Positions 48,352 through 57,429 of a DNA stretch of 64,000 bases are shown here, one piece after another (position 1 is the first letter of the stretch; each line of letters begins with the position of its first letter). The notes below the pieces were generated by a model. The model was not told the DNA's origin and searched no databases. It was given only the letters and a program-made list of their open reading frames with translations. The position numbers were made by a program, and so were the translations under genes. The stretch is from [Phormidium] sp. LEGE 05292. GTDB lineage: Bacteria; Cyanobacteriota; Cyanobacteriia; Cyanobacteriales; Aerosakkonemataceae. The stretch covers positions 124,001-188,000 of the forward strand of contig NZ_JADEWG010000001.1 of assembly GCF_015207735.1 (NCBI RefSeq). Direction: 5' to 3'.

Positions 48352-49276
48352 TAGTTCCAACACCCCTAGTTGGGATGGTAGTTGAAACTAGAGTGGGTAG
48401 AGCGTAGGAAAGAGAGGAATTGCACTTTCAACCCACCCCTAGTTGGGATGGTAGTTGAAACAACTGGTTTGTTTAGTAATTTGAGTGTTGGTATTAATGG
48501 CTTTCAACCCACCCCTAGTTGGGATGGTAGTTGAAACTTCAGGGAGCACAGAGGTAAGCTAGAAAAGGAAAAGCTTTCAACCCACCCCTAGTTGGGATGG
48601 TAGTTGAAACTTTGGCCCCCCTATAAACCAAAATGAGCCTTACTGTACTCTTTCAACCCACCCCTAGTTGGGATGGTAGTTGAAACGAAAACTATATAGC
48701 AGAACGATTCTCCAAAACTGCTCTTTCAACCCACCCCTAGTTGGGATGGTAGTTGAAACTTAAATTTTATGCTCCAGGCTTTATTATGAAATTATCGGAC
48801 TTTCAACCCACCCCTAGTTGGGATGGTAGTTGAAACCTCCCATATATCTTCAGAAACTTCTTTAACTAGTGCAGCTTTCAACCCACCCCTAGTTGGGATG
48901 GTAGTTGAAACATTGATCTGTATCTATTGCCTAATAGGTTTAGCTTTCAACCCACCCCTAGTTGGGATGGTAGTTGAAACCCAGCCAAGAATCCGCCTTG
49001 ACTGAGTAAATAGATTCCTTTCAACCCACCCCTAGTTGGGATGGTAGTTGAAACGAGACCGCCTTACGACATAACTGAGCCGCCTACTCTTCTTTCAACC
49101 CACCCCTAGTTGGGATGGTAGTTGAAACCGAAATTTTCATAGCTACTGATGCAGAGGTCGTCGACTTTCAACCCACCCCTAGTTGGGATGGTAGTTGAAA
49201 CAATATAACGCACTGTTGGGGTAATTTCAAAGATGTCATCTTTCAACCCACCCCTAGTTGGGATGGTAGTTGAAAC
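48352..49276 (-). CRISPR. Type V-K CRISPR array, 13 repeats and 12 spacers
   Basis: Repeats are 37 bp; on the minus strand each begins GTTTCAACTACCATCC and ends GGGGTGGGTTGAAAG, close to the known Cas12k repeat. Twelve are identical and the one at 48352-48388 has lost its last 10 bases, so it is the leader-distal end and the array reads leftward, away from cas12k. Repeat starts: 48352, 48425, 48501, 48574, 48650, 48723, 48800, 48875, 48944, 49018, 49092, 49165, 49240. Spacers are 32-40 bp, all different. Spacer targets cannot be identified from the window; none matches the tRNA gene. Confidence 0.97.
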
Positions 49277-49480
49277 AACGGCAGCTAAAACAGTTACCTG
49301 AACTAGCTTTTAGAGGCGATTTTCGTGAACCTCTAAATTTGTTGTGCTACCTCTGCCTTAAACAGAGAAGCAACCATCCCGCAAAAAGACTGTAATCCTT
49401 AACCCATAAGGGGTTCGAGGTTTTCGTAAACCTCCTGGGGATTTGACCCCCGCTTCGGTTCACGAAATAAGGAAAATTGA
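49277..49480 (-). other. Array leader between tracrRNA and CRISPR
   Basis: About 200 bp between the tracrRNA core and the first repeat, on the minus strand. It is structured: TTTCGTGAACC (near 49461-49471, minus) pairs with GGTTTACGAAA (near 49417-49427) around a GGGGGTCAAATCCCC hairpin, and a second GGTTCACGAAAA copy lies near 49322-49333. This is expected leader or tracrRNA 3' extension sequence. No ORF is credible here. Confidence 0.55.
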
Positions 49481-49481
49481 G

Positions 49482-49702
49482 GGTAGATTCCCCCTTGGTC
49501 GGGGGTGATTCAGTAGCCACTACAGCAGCATATCTGCACCCAATTTGCTGGGAGCGCACCTATCCTGTTTGTCAAAAGACAGACAGCAGCATCAGGGTGA
49601 GCAGCTACCAGGGTCAGAAAGCAAGACTGTCTTCCGACAGCCAAACTAACCCATACTTTTCACAGCTCAGAGGCTAAAAAGCATGAACTGCGGCGCTATT
49701 AA
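49482..49702 (-). ncRNA. tracrRNA of Cas12k
   Basis: Between cas12k and the array, minus strand, the sequence follows the ShCAST tracrRNA closely: TTAATAGCGCCGCAGTTCAT at its start, then GCTTTCTGACCCTGGTAGCT, CACCCTGATGCTGCTGTC, GGATAGGTGCGCTCCCAGCA, TGTAGTGGCTACTGAATCAC and the CCCCCGACCAAGGGGG hairpin. The anti-repeat is AATCTACCC (complement of 49481-49489), which pairs with GGGTGGGTT of array repeats (two G-U) and with GGTAGATT of the homing unit (all Watson-Crick). Exact ends are inferred by likeness; the ShCAST RNA is about 216 nt. Confidence 0.92.
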
Positions 49703-49749
49703 CTATTTTACTGTCAAGGTTCAGATATTTGCCAGGATTTAGCTTTATT

Positions 49750-51663
49750 TCAAGCTTTGCTTACACGAGACTGATAAGCTGAGAAGGCTAATTCTCTAGC
49801 CTTCTCTTGGACACTTACAGTACCAAGGCGTGTTTGCATCCCCACCTCAATGGAGATGCCAGCCTTTGCTGCCTGAGCCTGGATGCTTTCAATTAATCTG
49901 TTATAGCTCCACTGGTGGATATTAATCCGGTACTGTTTGGCATACAGTTTCTGAACTTCCACAAGGCCGGGATGTTTTTGCTGAGCACGGGTTTCTAGTT
50001 CAGATTGGATAATCTCCCGCATATCCTTAAGGTCGGGTAAGACGATACTGCCAGCTTGGAAGCTGATTGCGATCGCCACAATCTCTTTAGCCAATAATCG
50101 ATCTATGTACTGCCCCAACTCAGAAGCCCCAAAGTCATTGGGTGCAGAGCGTTTTTGAGCTTTATGGCGTTGGTGAGCCCCATCTTGTTGCTCAAGACGC
50201 TGACGGTTTAGCAGTGGATAATTCTCCCCAAGTAGCTGACGGACACTACGATAAGTGAGGACTGTTTGTGCGATCACATCCACTACCGCTACTGTGGCGG
50301 GTTTGTCTAACCCTAAGCTCACTCCCACCAGGATGTGAGATCTACCTTCGTAAATGGGCTGGCTAGGGCGATTAAAAGGGGTATCCATTCGCTTAAGACT
50401 GGTTTGCTTAGCCTTAGTCCTATTAGATACTTGCTGGTTCTTATTTAAATTGTCCTCTTTCTTCTTCTTAGTGAGGTAACTAGTAATCTGAGCAGCTTTC
50501 TGGGAGCGTACTTGTTCAGTTCCTTCCTTAGTCCATAGGCGAGTATCAATTGTGCAGTGAAGGGCTAAGCGATGGACTTGCCAAGGCTCCCCTTTCCCTT
50601 CCCCTTCTTGCCAAGCTAAGCGACCACTCCTTAAAGCAAACAAGGCGGTTGAATGCTGGCCTTTACTCTCACGTTTAGTCTCTTGGTCTTCCCAGAAGCG
50701 TTGAAACCAGGGTAACTGACGGCGATCGCAATACACTTCAAAGATTAGCTCTGTTAAACCAGTAAACTCAACACAGAGCCGACCTTCCTGGTTCTTTGAC
50801 CAACGTAAATCTTCGCCACCTAAGAGTACTGGAAAAGGCAGACAACTGAATTTGGTTAATAGGATATCCTGCCAACCCTTGGCCTCATGATTGTCTTGGG
50901 GGACGGTAGTAGTTGCGAGATCTAATGTCTCTAACCATCGAGTATTGGTTAATTCTCGGCCCTTTGGAACTCGACTGGCTAACTTTTCGCTAAGTCGTTC
51001 AATTTCAACCTCGACCTTACGGCGACGGAGGACGAACTTCTCTGGGTCTTCCTCTGTATCGTTAACTTTACAGCCGTTCTTGATGAGATAACAGATGGCA
51101 CACTGCCGTAGGATATCGTCTGTATTCCGATACGCCTCAAACAAGAGCTTAGATAAGTTACGGTTGGGAGCGGCAGCCTTGCTGTTACCCTGTTTTTCCT
51201 TTCCTGACTCCAATTGGAGGATAACCTCAGCTAATATTTCAGCCGCCTTAGTCCGAAGGGCATCCAAAGTGTAACCACTAGCTTCTACCAATTGGGCATC
51301 GCTTTTGAGCATTTCTAACCAGCTTCTTTTCCCATCTAGCTTATGCTGTAGTTGCTTTTGAATAGCCAACCAAGATTTGTAGATGTATTTCACTACGGAA
51401 ATAGCTGAGCTATAGAAACGGCCAGGTTGACCTGTAAAGCGAGGGTCAGTTTTGAGAGATTTGCATAGCTGGCTAACAACATCAAAATCCTTATCAGCAG
51501 GGAGTTTACCCTTTTGTCTCCAAGTCTCGAAATCAGGATGACGAGCGACTTGTTCTAGTAGTTCATTAATTAATGGCGTATTCCTTTGAACCATCAACTT
51601 CCATAGTTTCTGGCGGGTAGATTCACTGGCAACTAAGCGACACTGTATTGTAATTAAACTCAT
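49750..51663 (-). CDS. cas12k: Cas12k, RNA-guided target-binding effector of type V-K CAST
   Basis: 637 aa (ShCas12k is 639). Near-collinear with ShCas12k: ITIQCRLVASESTRQKLWKL at the N terminus, NTPLINELLEQVARHPDFE, LKTDPRFTGQPGRFY, IYKSWLAIQKQLQHKLDGK, EEDPEKFVLRRRKVEVEIER and SHILVGVSLGLDKPATVAVV. The RuvC-like domain lacks the full catalytic set, as in all Cas12k, so it binds but does not cut; it recruits TniQ, TnsC and TnsB to the target. Its start overlaps the upstream DUF262 gene by 41 bp, implying co-transcription and translational coupling. The tracrRNA follows 48 bp downstream. Confidence 0.97.
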   Translation of the reverse strand: MSLITIQCRLVASESTRQKLWKLMVQRNTPLINELLEQVARHPDFETWRQKGKLPADKDFDVVSQLCKSLKTDPRFTGQPGRFYSSAISVVKYIYKSWLAIQKQLQHKLDGKRSWLEMLKSDAQLVEASGYTLDALRTKAAEILAEVILQLESGKEKQGNSKAAAPNRNLSKLLFEAYRNTDDILRQCAICYLIKNGCKVNDTEEDPEKFVLRRRKVEVEIERLSEKLASRVPKGRELTNTRWLETLDLATTTVPQDNHEAKGWQDILLTKFSCLPFPVLLGGEDLRWSKNQEGRLCVEFTGLTELIFEVYCDRRQLPWFQRFWEDQETKRESKGQHSTALFALRSGRLAWQEGEGKGEPWQVHRLALHCTIDTRLWTKEGTEQVRSQKAAQITSYLTKKKKEDNLNKNQQVSNRTKAKQTSLKRMDTPFNRPSQPIYEGRSHILVGVSLGLDKPATVAVVDVIAQTVLTYRSVRQLLGENYPLLNRQRLEQQDGAHQRHKAQKRSAPNDFGASELGQYIDRLLAKEIVAIAISFQAGSIVLPDLKDMREIIQSELETRAQQKHPGLVEVQKLYAKQYRINIHQWSYNRLIESIQAQAAKAGISIEVGMQTRLGTVSVQEKARELAFSAYQSRVSKA

Positions 51664-53437
51664 AATTATTCTTACTTAATTCATCAGTTAAATGCTTACC
51701 CATTGCTTTACCGATTAACTCAAGTAAGGCATAGGTTCTAGCACTAAAGAAAGCATCAAAGTCGTTGGTTCTTAGAAGTCTTGGCTCTATTAAATGTGTA
51801 CGTAAGATTTGATTCAACCTTCCCTGAGAAATGCCAGATGATTCTAGTTGTTTTAGATAATCTGAAGGGGCTTTTCCACCTAATAGCCTGTTGGTATTAG
51901 CTGTAATTGGTGTCTTGTTAATAATACTGTTATAGCGTTCCCGACAAATACCTTGCTGATAGCACCACGCTTGAGGAAAGATATGATGATTCTGTATTTC
52001 TTCCTCAAAGAATCTAAGATTAATTATAGGTTGACCACAGCTAAAATCGGTCGCCCCATAGCATTTAAGTAGTGTTGATATTCCCCGGTAAGCTGCCGCA
52101 TCATGATTAGATAGTTTACGTAAACGTCTCGCTGTTAAAGTAGTATCTTTGATGCTGGAAGGAAGAGATCCACCATTGAGCCATTGGGAAACTTCTAGCA
52201 TATCTTTGGCAGCTTTTCTTTCAGGCCAACCTGTATATACTTCACCAAAAACAGCACAGTAATACCACTGCTTAAGTTGAGTTCTTACTAACTCATCCTT
52301 CAGGCGTTCTCCTAATACTGTGAGGATAGCTGCTAAAGCTACAAGCTGATTGTGGTAAGGTAGTTCACTTGCATCAAATATGGCTAGGGAATACAGAAAC
52401 TTAGCAGCTTCCTCATACCCACGACTAACTGGCTCAGCCCAAGCCTTGTACTCTGATAAGCTCAGACGCATTAGCTGTTGCCTTGTACAGCCAACTGCGG
52501 GAAGTTGGTCACAACTGTAGCCTCGATTAATCGCTTCCATTCTGTGGGTATAAGTAGCGACTAAGGTAACAGCTTGGAGGAAATCACTATTCTTTAAGAG
52601 ACGCAGCACTTTTACAGACTGGAAATGCTTCTCCTTAATCTCCCAATCTTCTTTTAGAGAAAAGCCATTAACAGCATAGGTGGCTGTCATTCTATCGAAG
52701 TAATTAGGCTCCTTAGAAGGCTCAATAATTTGGCATACTGCTTCTTTAGGTGGCTCACTTTTGGCAATGACAATGGGAAGTAAACAATGTTCAAACTTAT
52801 TAATAATTGATACTTCAAACTGCTCTATTAGTTCCCGTTTGCATGGCTTATAGTTCCAGTATTTAGAGTATTTACTCCGCCATTGGCTAAAGTTAAATAC
52901 TTGATTAATTGGGAAAAGGCCAGATTTATACTCCTGTTCAGGGGTGGAACAATCTATTAAGTATTGCCATTGACAAGATAGTGTTCTTTCTGAGTTTAGG
53001 CTAATGATGCTATCGGCTCGATCAATAGTGGGAAAATCTAGAGCCTTAGCCATGTCAATGTAATACCACTTTTGGGTAATTCTTTGACTATTACCTTGTT
53101 TAAGGCATACTGGTTGTTTGGATAAAAGTGCCATAAACAAAACTGTTAAACTTTCCTGACCCTCAAGAATTAATAGCTCTGGTTGGGGTGCCTTTGGTAG
53201 GCAAACACCGTCGATGAGTCTGGGTTTGATCTCAACATTTAGGTTCCTCTGTTCAATTAACTTGATCTCTTTGATGGGGTAGCCAAGAGACACCATCGCT
53301 AACAACTGTTTTACATATTCATCATCCCAACACTGACTGTTCTTAGGTTCGGCTTGTTGGACTATCCCTCGCTTGATATCGCAGAGGAAGTTGAACAAGG
53401 GTTCTTTGGTGAAATCAAAGCTAGAAATAGATAACAT
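51623..53437 (-). CDS. DUF262/HNH (GmrSD-like) protein overlapping cas12k
   Basis: 604 aa. The N-terminal half (about 1-250) has the DUF262 layout, with EGQESLTVLFMALL (92-105) in the place of the usual DGQQRLT nucleotide motif. The C-terminal half has an HNH/DUF1524-like nuclease: NHHIFPQAW (His484, His485) and NSIINKTPITANTNRLLGGK with the expected Asn residues, then SDYLKQLE. GmrSD enzymes cleave phage DNA with modified bases in an NTP-dependent way. The altered DGQQR motif may mean changed or lost nucleotide use. It is cargo, ending inside cas12k (41-bp overlap). Confidence 0.75.
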   Translation of the reverse strand: MLSISSFDFTKEPLFNFLCDIKRGIVQQAEPKNSQCWDDEYVKQLLAMVSLGYPIKEIKLIEQRNLNVEIKPRLIDGVCLPKAPQPELLILEGQESLTVLFMALLSKQPVCLKQGNSQRITQKWYYIDMAKALDFPTIDRADSIISLNSERTLSCQWQYLIDCSTPEQEYKSGLFPINQVFNFSQWRSKYSKYWNYKPCKRELIEQFEVSIINKFEHCLLPIVIAKSEPPKEAVCQIIEPSKEPNYFDRMTATYAVNGFSLKEDWEIKEKHFQSVKVLRLLKNSDFLQAVTLVATYTHRMEAINRGYSCDQLPAVGCTRQQLMRLSLSEYKAWAEPVSRGYEEAAKFLYSLAIFDASELPYHNQLVALAAILTVLGERLKDELVRTQLKQWYYCAVFGEVYTGWPERKAAKDMLEVSQWLNGGSLPSSIKDTTLTARRLRKLSNHDAAAYRGISTLLKCYGATDFSCGQPIINLRFFEEEIQNHHIFPQAWCYQQGICRERYNSIINKTPITANTNRLLGGKAPSDYLKQLESSGISQGRLNQILRTHLIEPRLLRTNDFDAFFSARTYALLELIGKAMGKHLTDELSKNNYEFNYNTVSLSCQ

Positions 53438-53537
53438 TCAATAGTTTTGTTACGGCCTATAATTGCAACCTAGTTCTTGATACTTCTTAGAGTCAAGGAA
53501 GTTTTGTCAATCTGCAAAAGGGGAACCCTTGACTTCC

Positions 53538-53813
53538 TTACTCCCCGATGTGCCAGCGTTCTAGTAAGGGGTGAATTCGCTCGGCATTGGAGAGGAGAAA
53601 ATCAGTCATTGCCAGTATTCTTTGGTAGGGTCTGCCTGCGGTGCGTCGGCTGGCTTGTCCTGCTAACCAGTGGTAAGTGGTTGATTTGGAGATGCCGCAG
53701 ATGGCAGCCAGTTCCTCATAACCTATGTCCCAGCGATAGCTGAAGTCTTGGGGTGACATTAACATCTGCTGTAGCAGTTCCAGTACTTGTTGGCGTTTCT
53801 GCCGTTCAGACAT
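53538..53813 (-). CDS. Small HTH protein
   Basis: 91-aa protein: a helical N terminus (SERQKRQQVLELLQQML), then a helix-turn-helix (YEELAAICGISKSTTYHWLA) and GRPYQRILAMTDFLLSNAE. ATG 53813 has AGAGGGAA in front and overlaps the stop of the upstream gene by 8 bp, so I prefer it to the 53882 start. Probably a DNA-binding regulator or a plasmid/element maintenance protein. Function not known. Confidence 0.65.
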   Translation of the reverse strand: MSERQKRQQVLELLQQMLMSPQDFSYRWDIGYEELAAICGISKSTTYHWLAGQASRRTAGRPYQRILAMTDFLLSNAERIHPLLERWHIGE

Positions 53814-54117
53814 TGTTCCCTCTGGTATGACCTGGTTGTAAGTTGGGTAAGCTTTGCAGGTCATCTTCAAAGGCAAAGTCATAGCTGGTTAGGGAGCGAG
53901 AGGGGCTTTGTTCGTCAAGTAATACTAAGTAGTGCAGTCCAGTGACTTGGCAGCTTGCTTCTTCGGTGTAGATGACCCCGATGACACGACCAAAGTCTCC
54001 ATTGGGGACTTGGAACCAACGTACTGATTCACCAAGCTGGAATCTTTGGGGTGGTAAGGTTTCTGGGATAACTTCTGGCAGGGCTACCGGAGGAATCTGA
54101 GGTGGCACGTCAGGCAT
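53806..54117 (-). CDS. Hypothetical protein with SH3-like regulator-type domain
   Basis: 103 aa: Pro-rich N terminus (PDVPPQIPPVALPEVIPETL) then FQLGESVRWFQVPNGDFGRVIGVIY, a small beta-barrel-like stretch (about 28-80) seen in cyanobacterial element-borne proteins. Its stop overlaps the start of the HTH gene, so the two are one operon. It starts next to the palindromic operator at 54190-54230. Function unknown. Confidence 0.55.
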   Translation of the reverse strand: MPDVPPQIPPVALPEVIPETLPPQRFQLGESVRWFQVPNGDFGRVIGVIYTEEASCQVTGLHYLVLLDEQSPSRSLTSYDFAFEDDLQSLPNLQPGHTRGNNV

Positions 54118-54189
54118 TAAAACTCCTCAATGGTTATTACTAATTGGGAAATGCTTCGACTTTTGTGGCGTTGTTTTATATTAGTTTAG

Positions 54190-54230
54190 CACGAATACTC
54201 GAATTCGCGTATACGCGAATACGCGAAACT
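54190..54230. promoter_or_regulatory. Palindromic operator between divergent regulator genes
   Basis: ATTCGCGTATACGCGAAT at 54203-54220 is a perfect 18-bp palindrome, flanked by extra half-sites (ACGCGAA at 54221-54227, CGAATACTCG on the left). It lies in the 141-bp gap between the leftward HTH operon and the rightward ribbon-helix-helix gene, where an autoregulatory operator would be expected. Confidence 0.7.
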
Positions 54231-54258
54231 AGTAAAACGCTCATGGGAAAATCGGAAC

Positions 54259-54456
54259 ATGAGTAAGAAAGATCCAGGGATGGCTGAACTCAACGGCTAT
54301 GTCCCCAAAGAGTTGAAGCTGAAGTTTAAGTCGTTATGCGCCGCCCAAGATAAGTCGATGAGCGAGGTCTTGGTGGAGCTAATTACTGATTGGATAAACG
54401 AGCAGGAAGATGAAGAGGATACCTTATCACGTAGGGATGACACTTTTGGTAAATAG
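54259..54456 (+). CDS. Ribbon-helix-helix (CopG/Arc-type) regulator
   Basis: 65-aa protein: MAELNGYVPKELKLKFKSLC forms the beta strand and first helix, DKSMSEVLVELITDWI the second helix, and an acidic tail (NEQEDEEDTLSRR) follows. Such dimers bind palindromic operators, and the palindrome at 54203-54220 lies 38 bp upstream. In V-K CASTs Arc-type repressors have been reported as alternatives to CvkR, so it could regulate the neighbouring operon or cas12k. Convergent with the hsdR gene. Confidence 0.75.
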   Translation: MSKKDPGMAELNGYVPKELKLKFKSLCAAQDKSMSEVLVELITDWINEQEDEEDTLSRRDDTFGK

Positions 54457-54468
54457 TCCGCCTTCTAG

Positions 54469-57409
54469 CTAGGCATCTTCTGCCTCTCCCTGATTTTCCT
54501 CTTTTAGCTTGTCGATATATAGCTCGAACATCCACCTGAATAGAGCAGTTTCAAAGTCTTTATTTATCTTAATTTTGGGATAAAAGTCTTGAAAGTTAGG
54601 ACTATTTTCCCTGAATAAAGCTATTATTTGCTTCTGCGCTGTTTCATAGAAGGTTGTTTGGGCTTTTTCAGCGTTGACTTGTACCTTTTGCTTTAGCTGT
54701 ACATCTTGAGATAATCTTTTTGTTACTGTCTCAACGCAGACTTTATCGGCATCAGTTAAATTAACGCCGTAGCGATTGTTAAACTCTTGAATAACTTGGG
54801 AAAGAGGAACCTCTACCTTAACTGTTGGAGTACCATAACCTTTGATTTCAGGGGCTTGCAGTAACGTTTGTGCGATGTTATCCAGTTTTATGGTACCGCT
54901 AAAGGTTTGTTGAATTCGATAGGCTTCTAATTCTATTCCTTGGGGAAGCGTAAAGGGAGATTCTTGGTGAGATGGTTGTATCTTTGTTAGGAGTAAGTGA
55001 CCTAAGCTGTAGAGTTTTTCTAAATCTACATCAGTAAATTTAACAATTTGAGATAGATAGAGATAGAGGCGAACATATTCGGTGAGAAGCTCTCTAAAGC
55101 GGTTTTGGTCGTCTTCTTCTGCTTCGTCAAAGCGTTCAACTACAGGAGAAATTGCAGCTTCTAATTGGTCTACGGCTTGGGGATTTCTAAAGTAAATATT
55201 GGTAACATTTTCAAGTTCTGACGTATCATAAAATCCAAACTGTTTAAGCTTTCGTTCCAGGTTGTAGAGGCGGTCGGGGTCTGTACCTTGGCTAAGAGAG
55301 GTGGCGGTGTAGTAGCGTTGAAAGGCATTTTTGATAGTCTGCCAGTCATTGATAAAATCCAGCACCATTGTCTCGTTCTTGCCGGAATGGCAACGGTTGA
55401 GGCGGCTAAGGGTTTGCACGGCTTTGATGTCTTTGAGCGGTTTATCCACATACATGGTGTGCAGTAGGGGTTGGTCGAAGCCTGTTTGGAATTTGTCAGC
55501 GACAATGAGAATGCGGTACTCATCCTTTCTAAAGGCTTCGGCTATGTCGTGGATGTTTTCTCCAGCACTGGCAGTATTCATGCTGTATTCAGTGTATTTG
55601 ATTCCGTTGAGAGTTACCGTTTGGGAGAAAGCAACTAGGGTCTTGAAAGTGTATCCTTTCTCCTGAATGTAAGCGTCTACCACTTGTTTGTAGCGTACTG
55701 CTTGAGGGCGGGAACTGGTAACGATCATCGCTTTGGCTTTACCGTTGATACGCTGTTGAACGCGATCGCAAAAATGCTCTACTATAACTTCAACTTTCTC
55801 TCTAATCGCCTCTTCCTTGAGATTGACGAATTTGTGAAGAGCACGGGCAAGTTGTCCAGTAGTGCAATGTGGGTCTTCGGTGGTCGCTTGTAGCAGACGA
55901 TAGTACTGCTCATAGGTGGTATAGTTTTGCAGCACATCGAGGATAAAGCCTTCTTCAATAGCTTGGCGCATTGAGTATAAATGGAAAGGGTTATAATTCC
56001 CCTCCGGTTGAGGTTCGCCGAATAGTTCTAGAGTTGTATCCTTAGGGGTGGCGGTGAAGGCAAAATAACTGAGGTTGTTAAGCCTGCCGCGTTTCTTGGT
56101 TTCCCTCACGATAAAGTCTTCGTCATCTTCCTCGACATCGGCTAAGACGGCATTCATACTTCTGGTGGTTTTGCCGCCTTGGGAGGAGTGCGCTTCGTCG
56201 ATGAGGACGGCAAAGCGTTTGTTTAGCATTTGGCTGGTTAGCCGCAGCACTTGAGGAAATAAAAACAAGCTACAAACAATCACCTGTTTGCCGTCTTGGA
56301 GGGCTTGTTTGAGTTCTGCACCAGTTGGGGGAGTGGCGACTGTACCGCGCACCTGTTCAAATTGCTGAATATTGTCTTGGAGTTGTTTGTTAACGATGTT
56401 GCGATCGCTGAATTACAATAATGGAGTTAAAAACCCTTTGGTCATTGGGGTCAAAGAGATTCTTGAGTTGATGAGAAAGCCAAGCAATGGTGTTACTTTT
56501 GCCGCTACCAGCACTGTGCTGAATCAGGTAGCGTTGTCCTACACCTTTAGCTAGGGCATCGGCTAGGAGTTTCCGTACTGCGTCAAGTTGATGGTAGCGG
56601 GGGAAAATCAGGCGCTTTTCGGGGGTTAACTGGATGAAGTTTTTAATGAGGTTAAGAACACTGTCAGGTTGCCAAATTTCTTCCCACAGGTAAGCAGTAC
56701 GACAGCTTGTAGGATGGGGAGGATTGCCTTTACCTTGTTTATGGCCTTTATTAAAGGGTAAAAACTTAGTTTTACTGTCCTGTAAGTGAGTAGTTATTTC
56801 CACTTCGTCTGGGGCAATGGCAAAGTGGCATAGACAGCGACCTAAGGTAAAGAGAGGTTCTGTAGAATCCCGTTGTTTGCAATATTCCTCTTTAGCATCT
56901 TGAATGTCTTGCCAGGTGAAGTTATTTTTCAATTCGGCAGTAAAAATGGGTATACCGTTTAAGAATATTCCCCAGTCTAAGCTATGGTTTGGAGTCTTTT
57001 TGCTGTAGTGGAATTGGCGCAGTATGGTAAAGCTATTTTGCTCGTACAGGGTTTGTAGTTCTGGGTTGCGGCTGCTGTTAGGTTGAAAGTAAACGAGTTT
57101 GAAGGTACAGCCATAGGTTTTAATACCGTTTCGCAGGACATCCAGGGTGCCTCGGCTGGTAATTTCGCTGGCTAAATAGTTGAGGAATTTGGTTTCTGTA
57201 GCGTCGCCATGATGTTGTTTGAGTTGTTCCCATATTTCTGCCTGGGTTCTCTGGATAAACTGGATTACGTCTTTAGGGATTAGGCAACGGGCTGTATCGT
57301 AGGTTTGAGTGCGTTTCTCGTCATCGTAGGTTTGAGTGCGTTTCTCGTAACCTCTATTTATCAGGCTTTGTTCGATGATGGCTTCTAAGTCTTTTTCTAA
57401 GGGAGTCAT
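54469..57409 (-). pseudogene. hsdR: Type I restriction enzyme subunit HsdR, frameshifted
   Basis: Two adjoining frames make one HsdR of about 970 aa. The first (57409-56390) has the nuclease motif IFTAELKNNFTWQD (PD-(D/E)XK), FPRYHQLDAVRKLL and the Walker A HSAGSGKSNTIAWL, then ends SIIVIQRSQHR stop. The second (to 54469) continues in the +1 frame with DRNIVNKQLQDNIQQFEQVR, then LIDEAHSSQGG (DEAH), SYFAFTATPKDTTLELFGEP and the helicase C motifs. The break sits at or beside the GCGATCGC octamer 56401-56408, where one extra base accounts for it. HsdR is the translocating and cleaving motor of type I systems. A sequencing error is possible. Confidence 0.85.
57298..57348. repeat. 27-bp tandem duplication inside hsdR
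   Basis: CGTAGGTTTGAGTGCGTTTC at 57298 recurs at 57325 with period 27 (24 bp identical). It is in frame and inserts nine residues near the HsdR N terminus, giving EKRTQTYDDEKRTQTYD. A recent duplication. Confidence 0.9.
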
Positions 57410-57429
57410 AGAGATTTTGGATTACAGGT

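Noticed and set aside
48823-49005. Plus-strand ORF inside the CRISPR array
   Set aside because: Its repeated FNPPLVGMVVET is just the translated 37-bp repeat.
49347-49677. ORFs over the tracrRNA region
   Set aside because: The region matches the V-K tracrRNA; these frames lack start context and protein-like sequence.
49750-51663. TnpB-like or cleaving Cas12 nuclease as alternative to Cas12k
   Set aside because: The protein is collinear with ShCas12k, and tracrRNA, V-K repeat and tniQ in the same locus settle it.
54469-57409. Two separate genes for HsdR pieces
   Set aside because: The second frame has no own start at its true N-terminal edge and continues the helicase domain exactly at the break.
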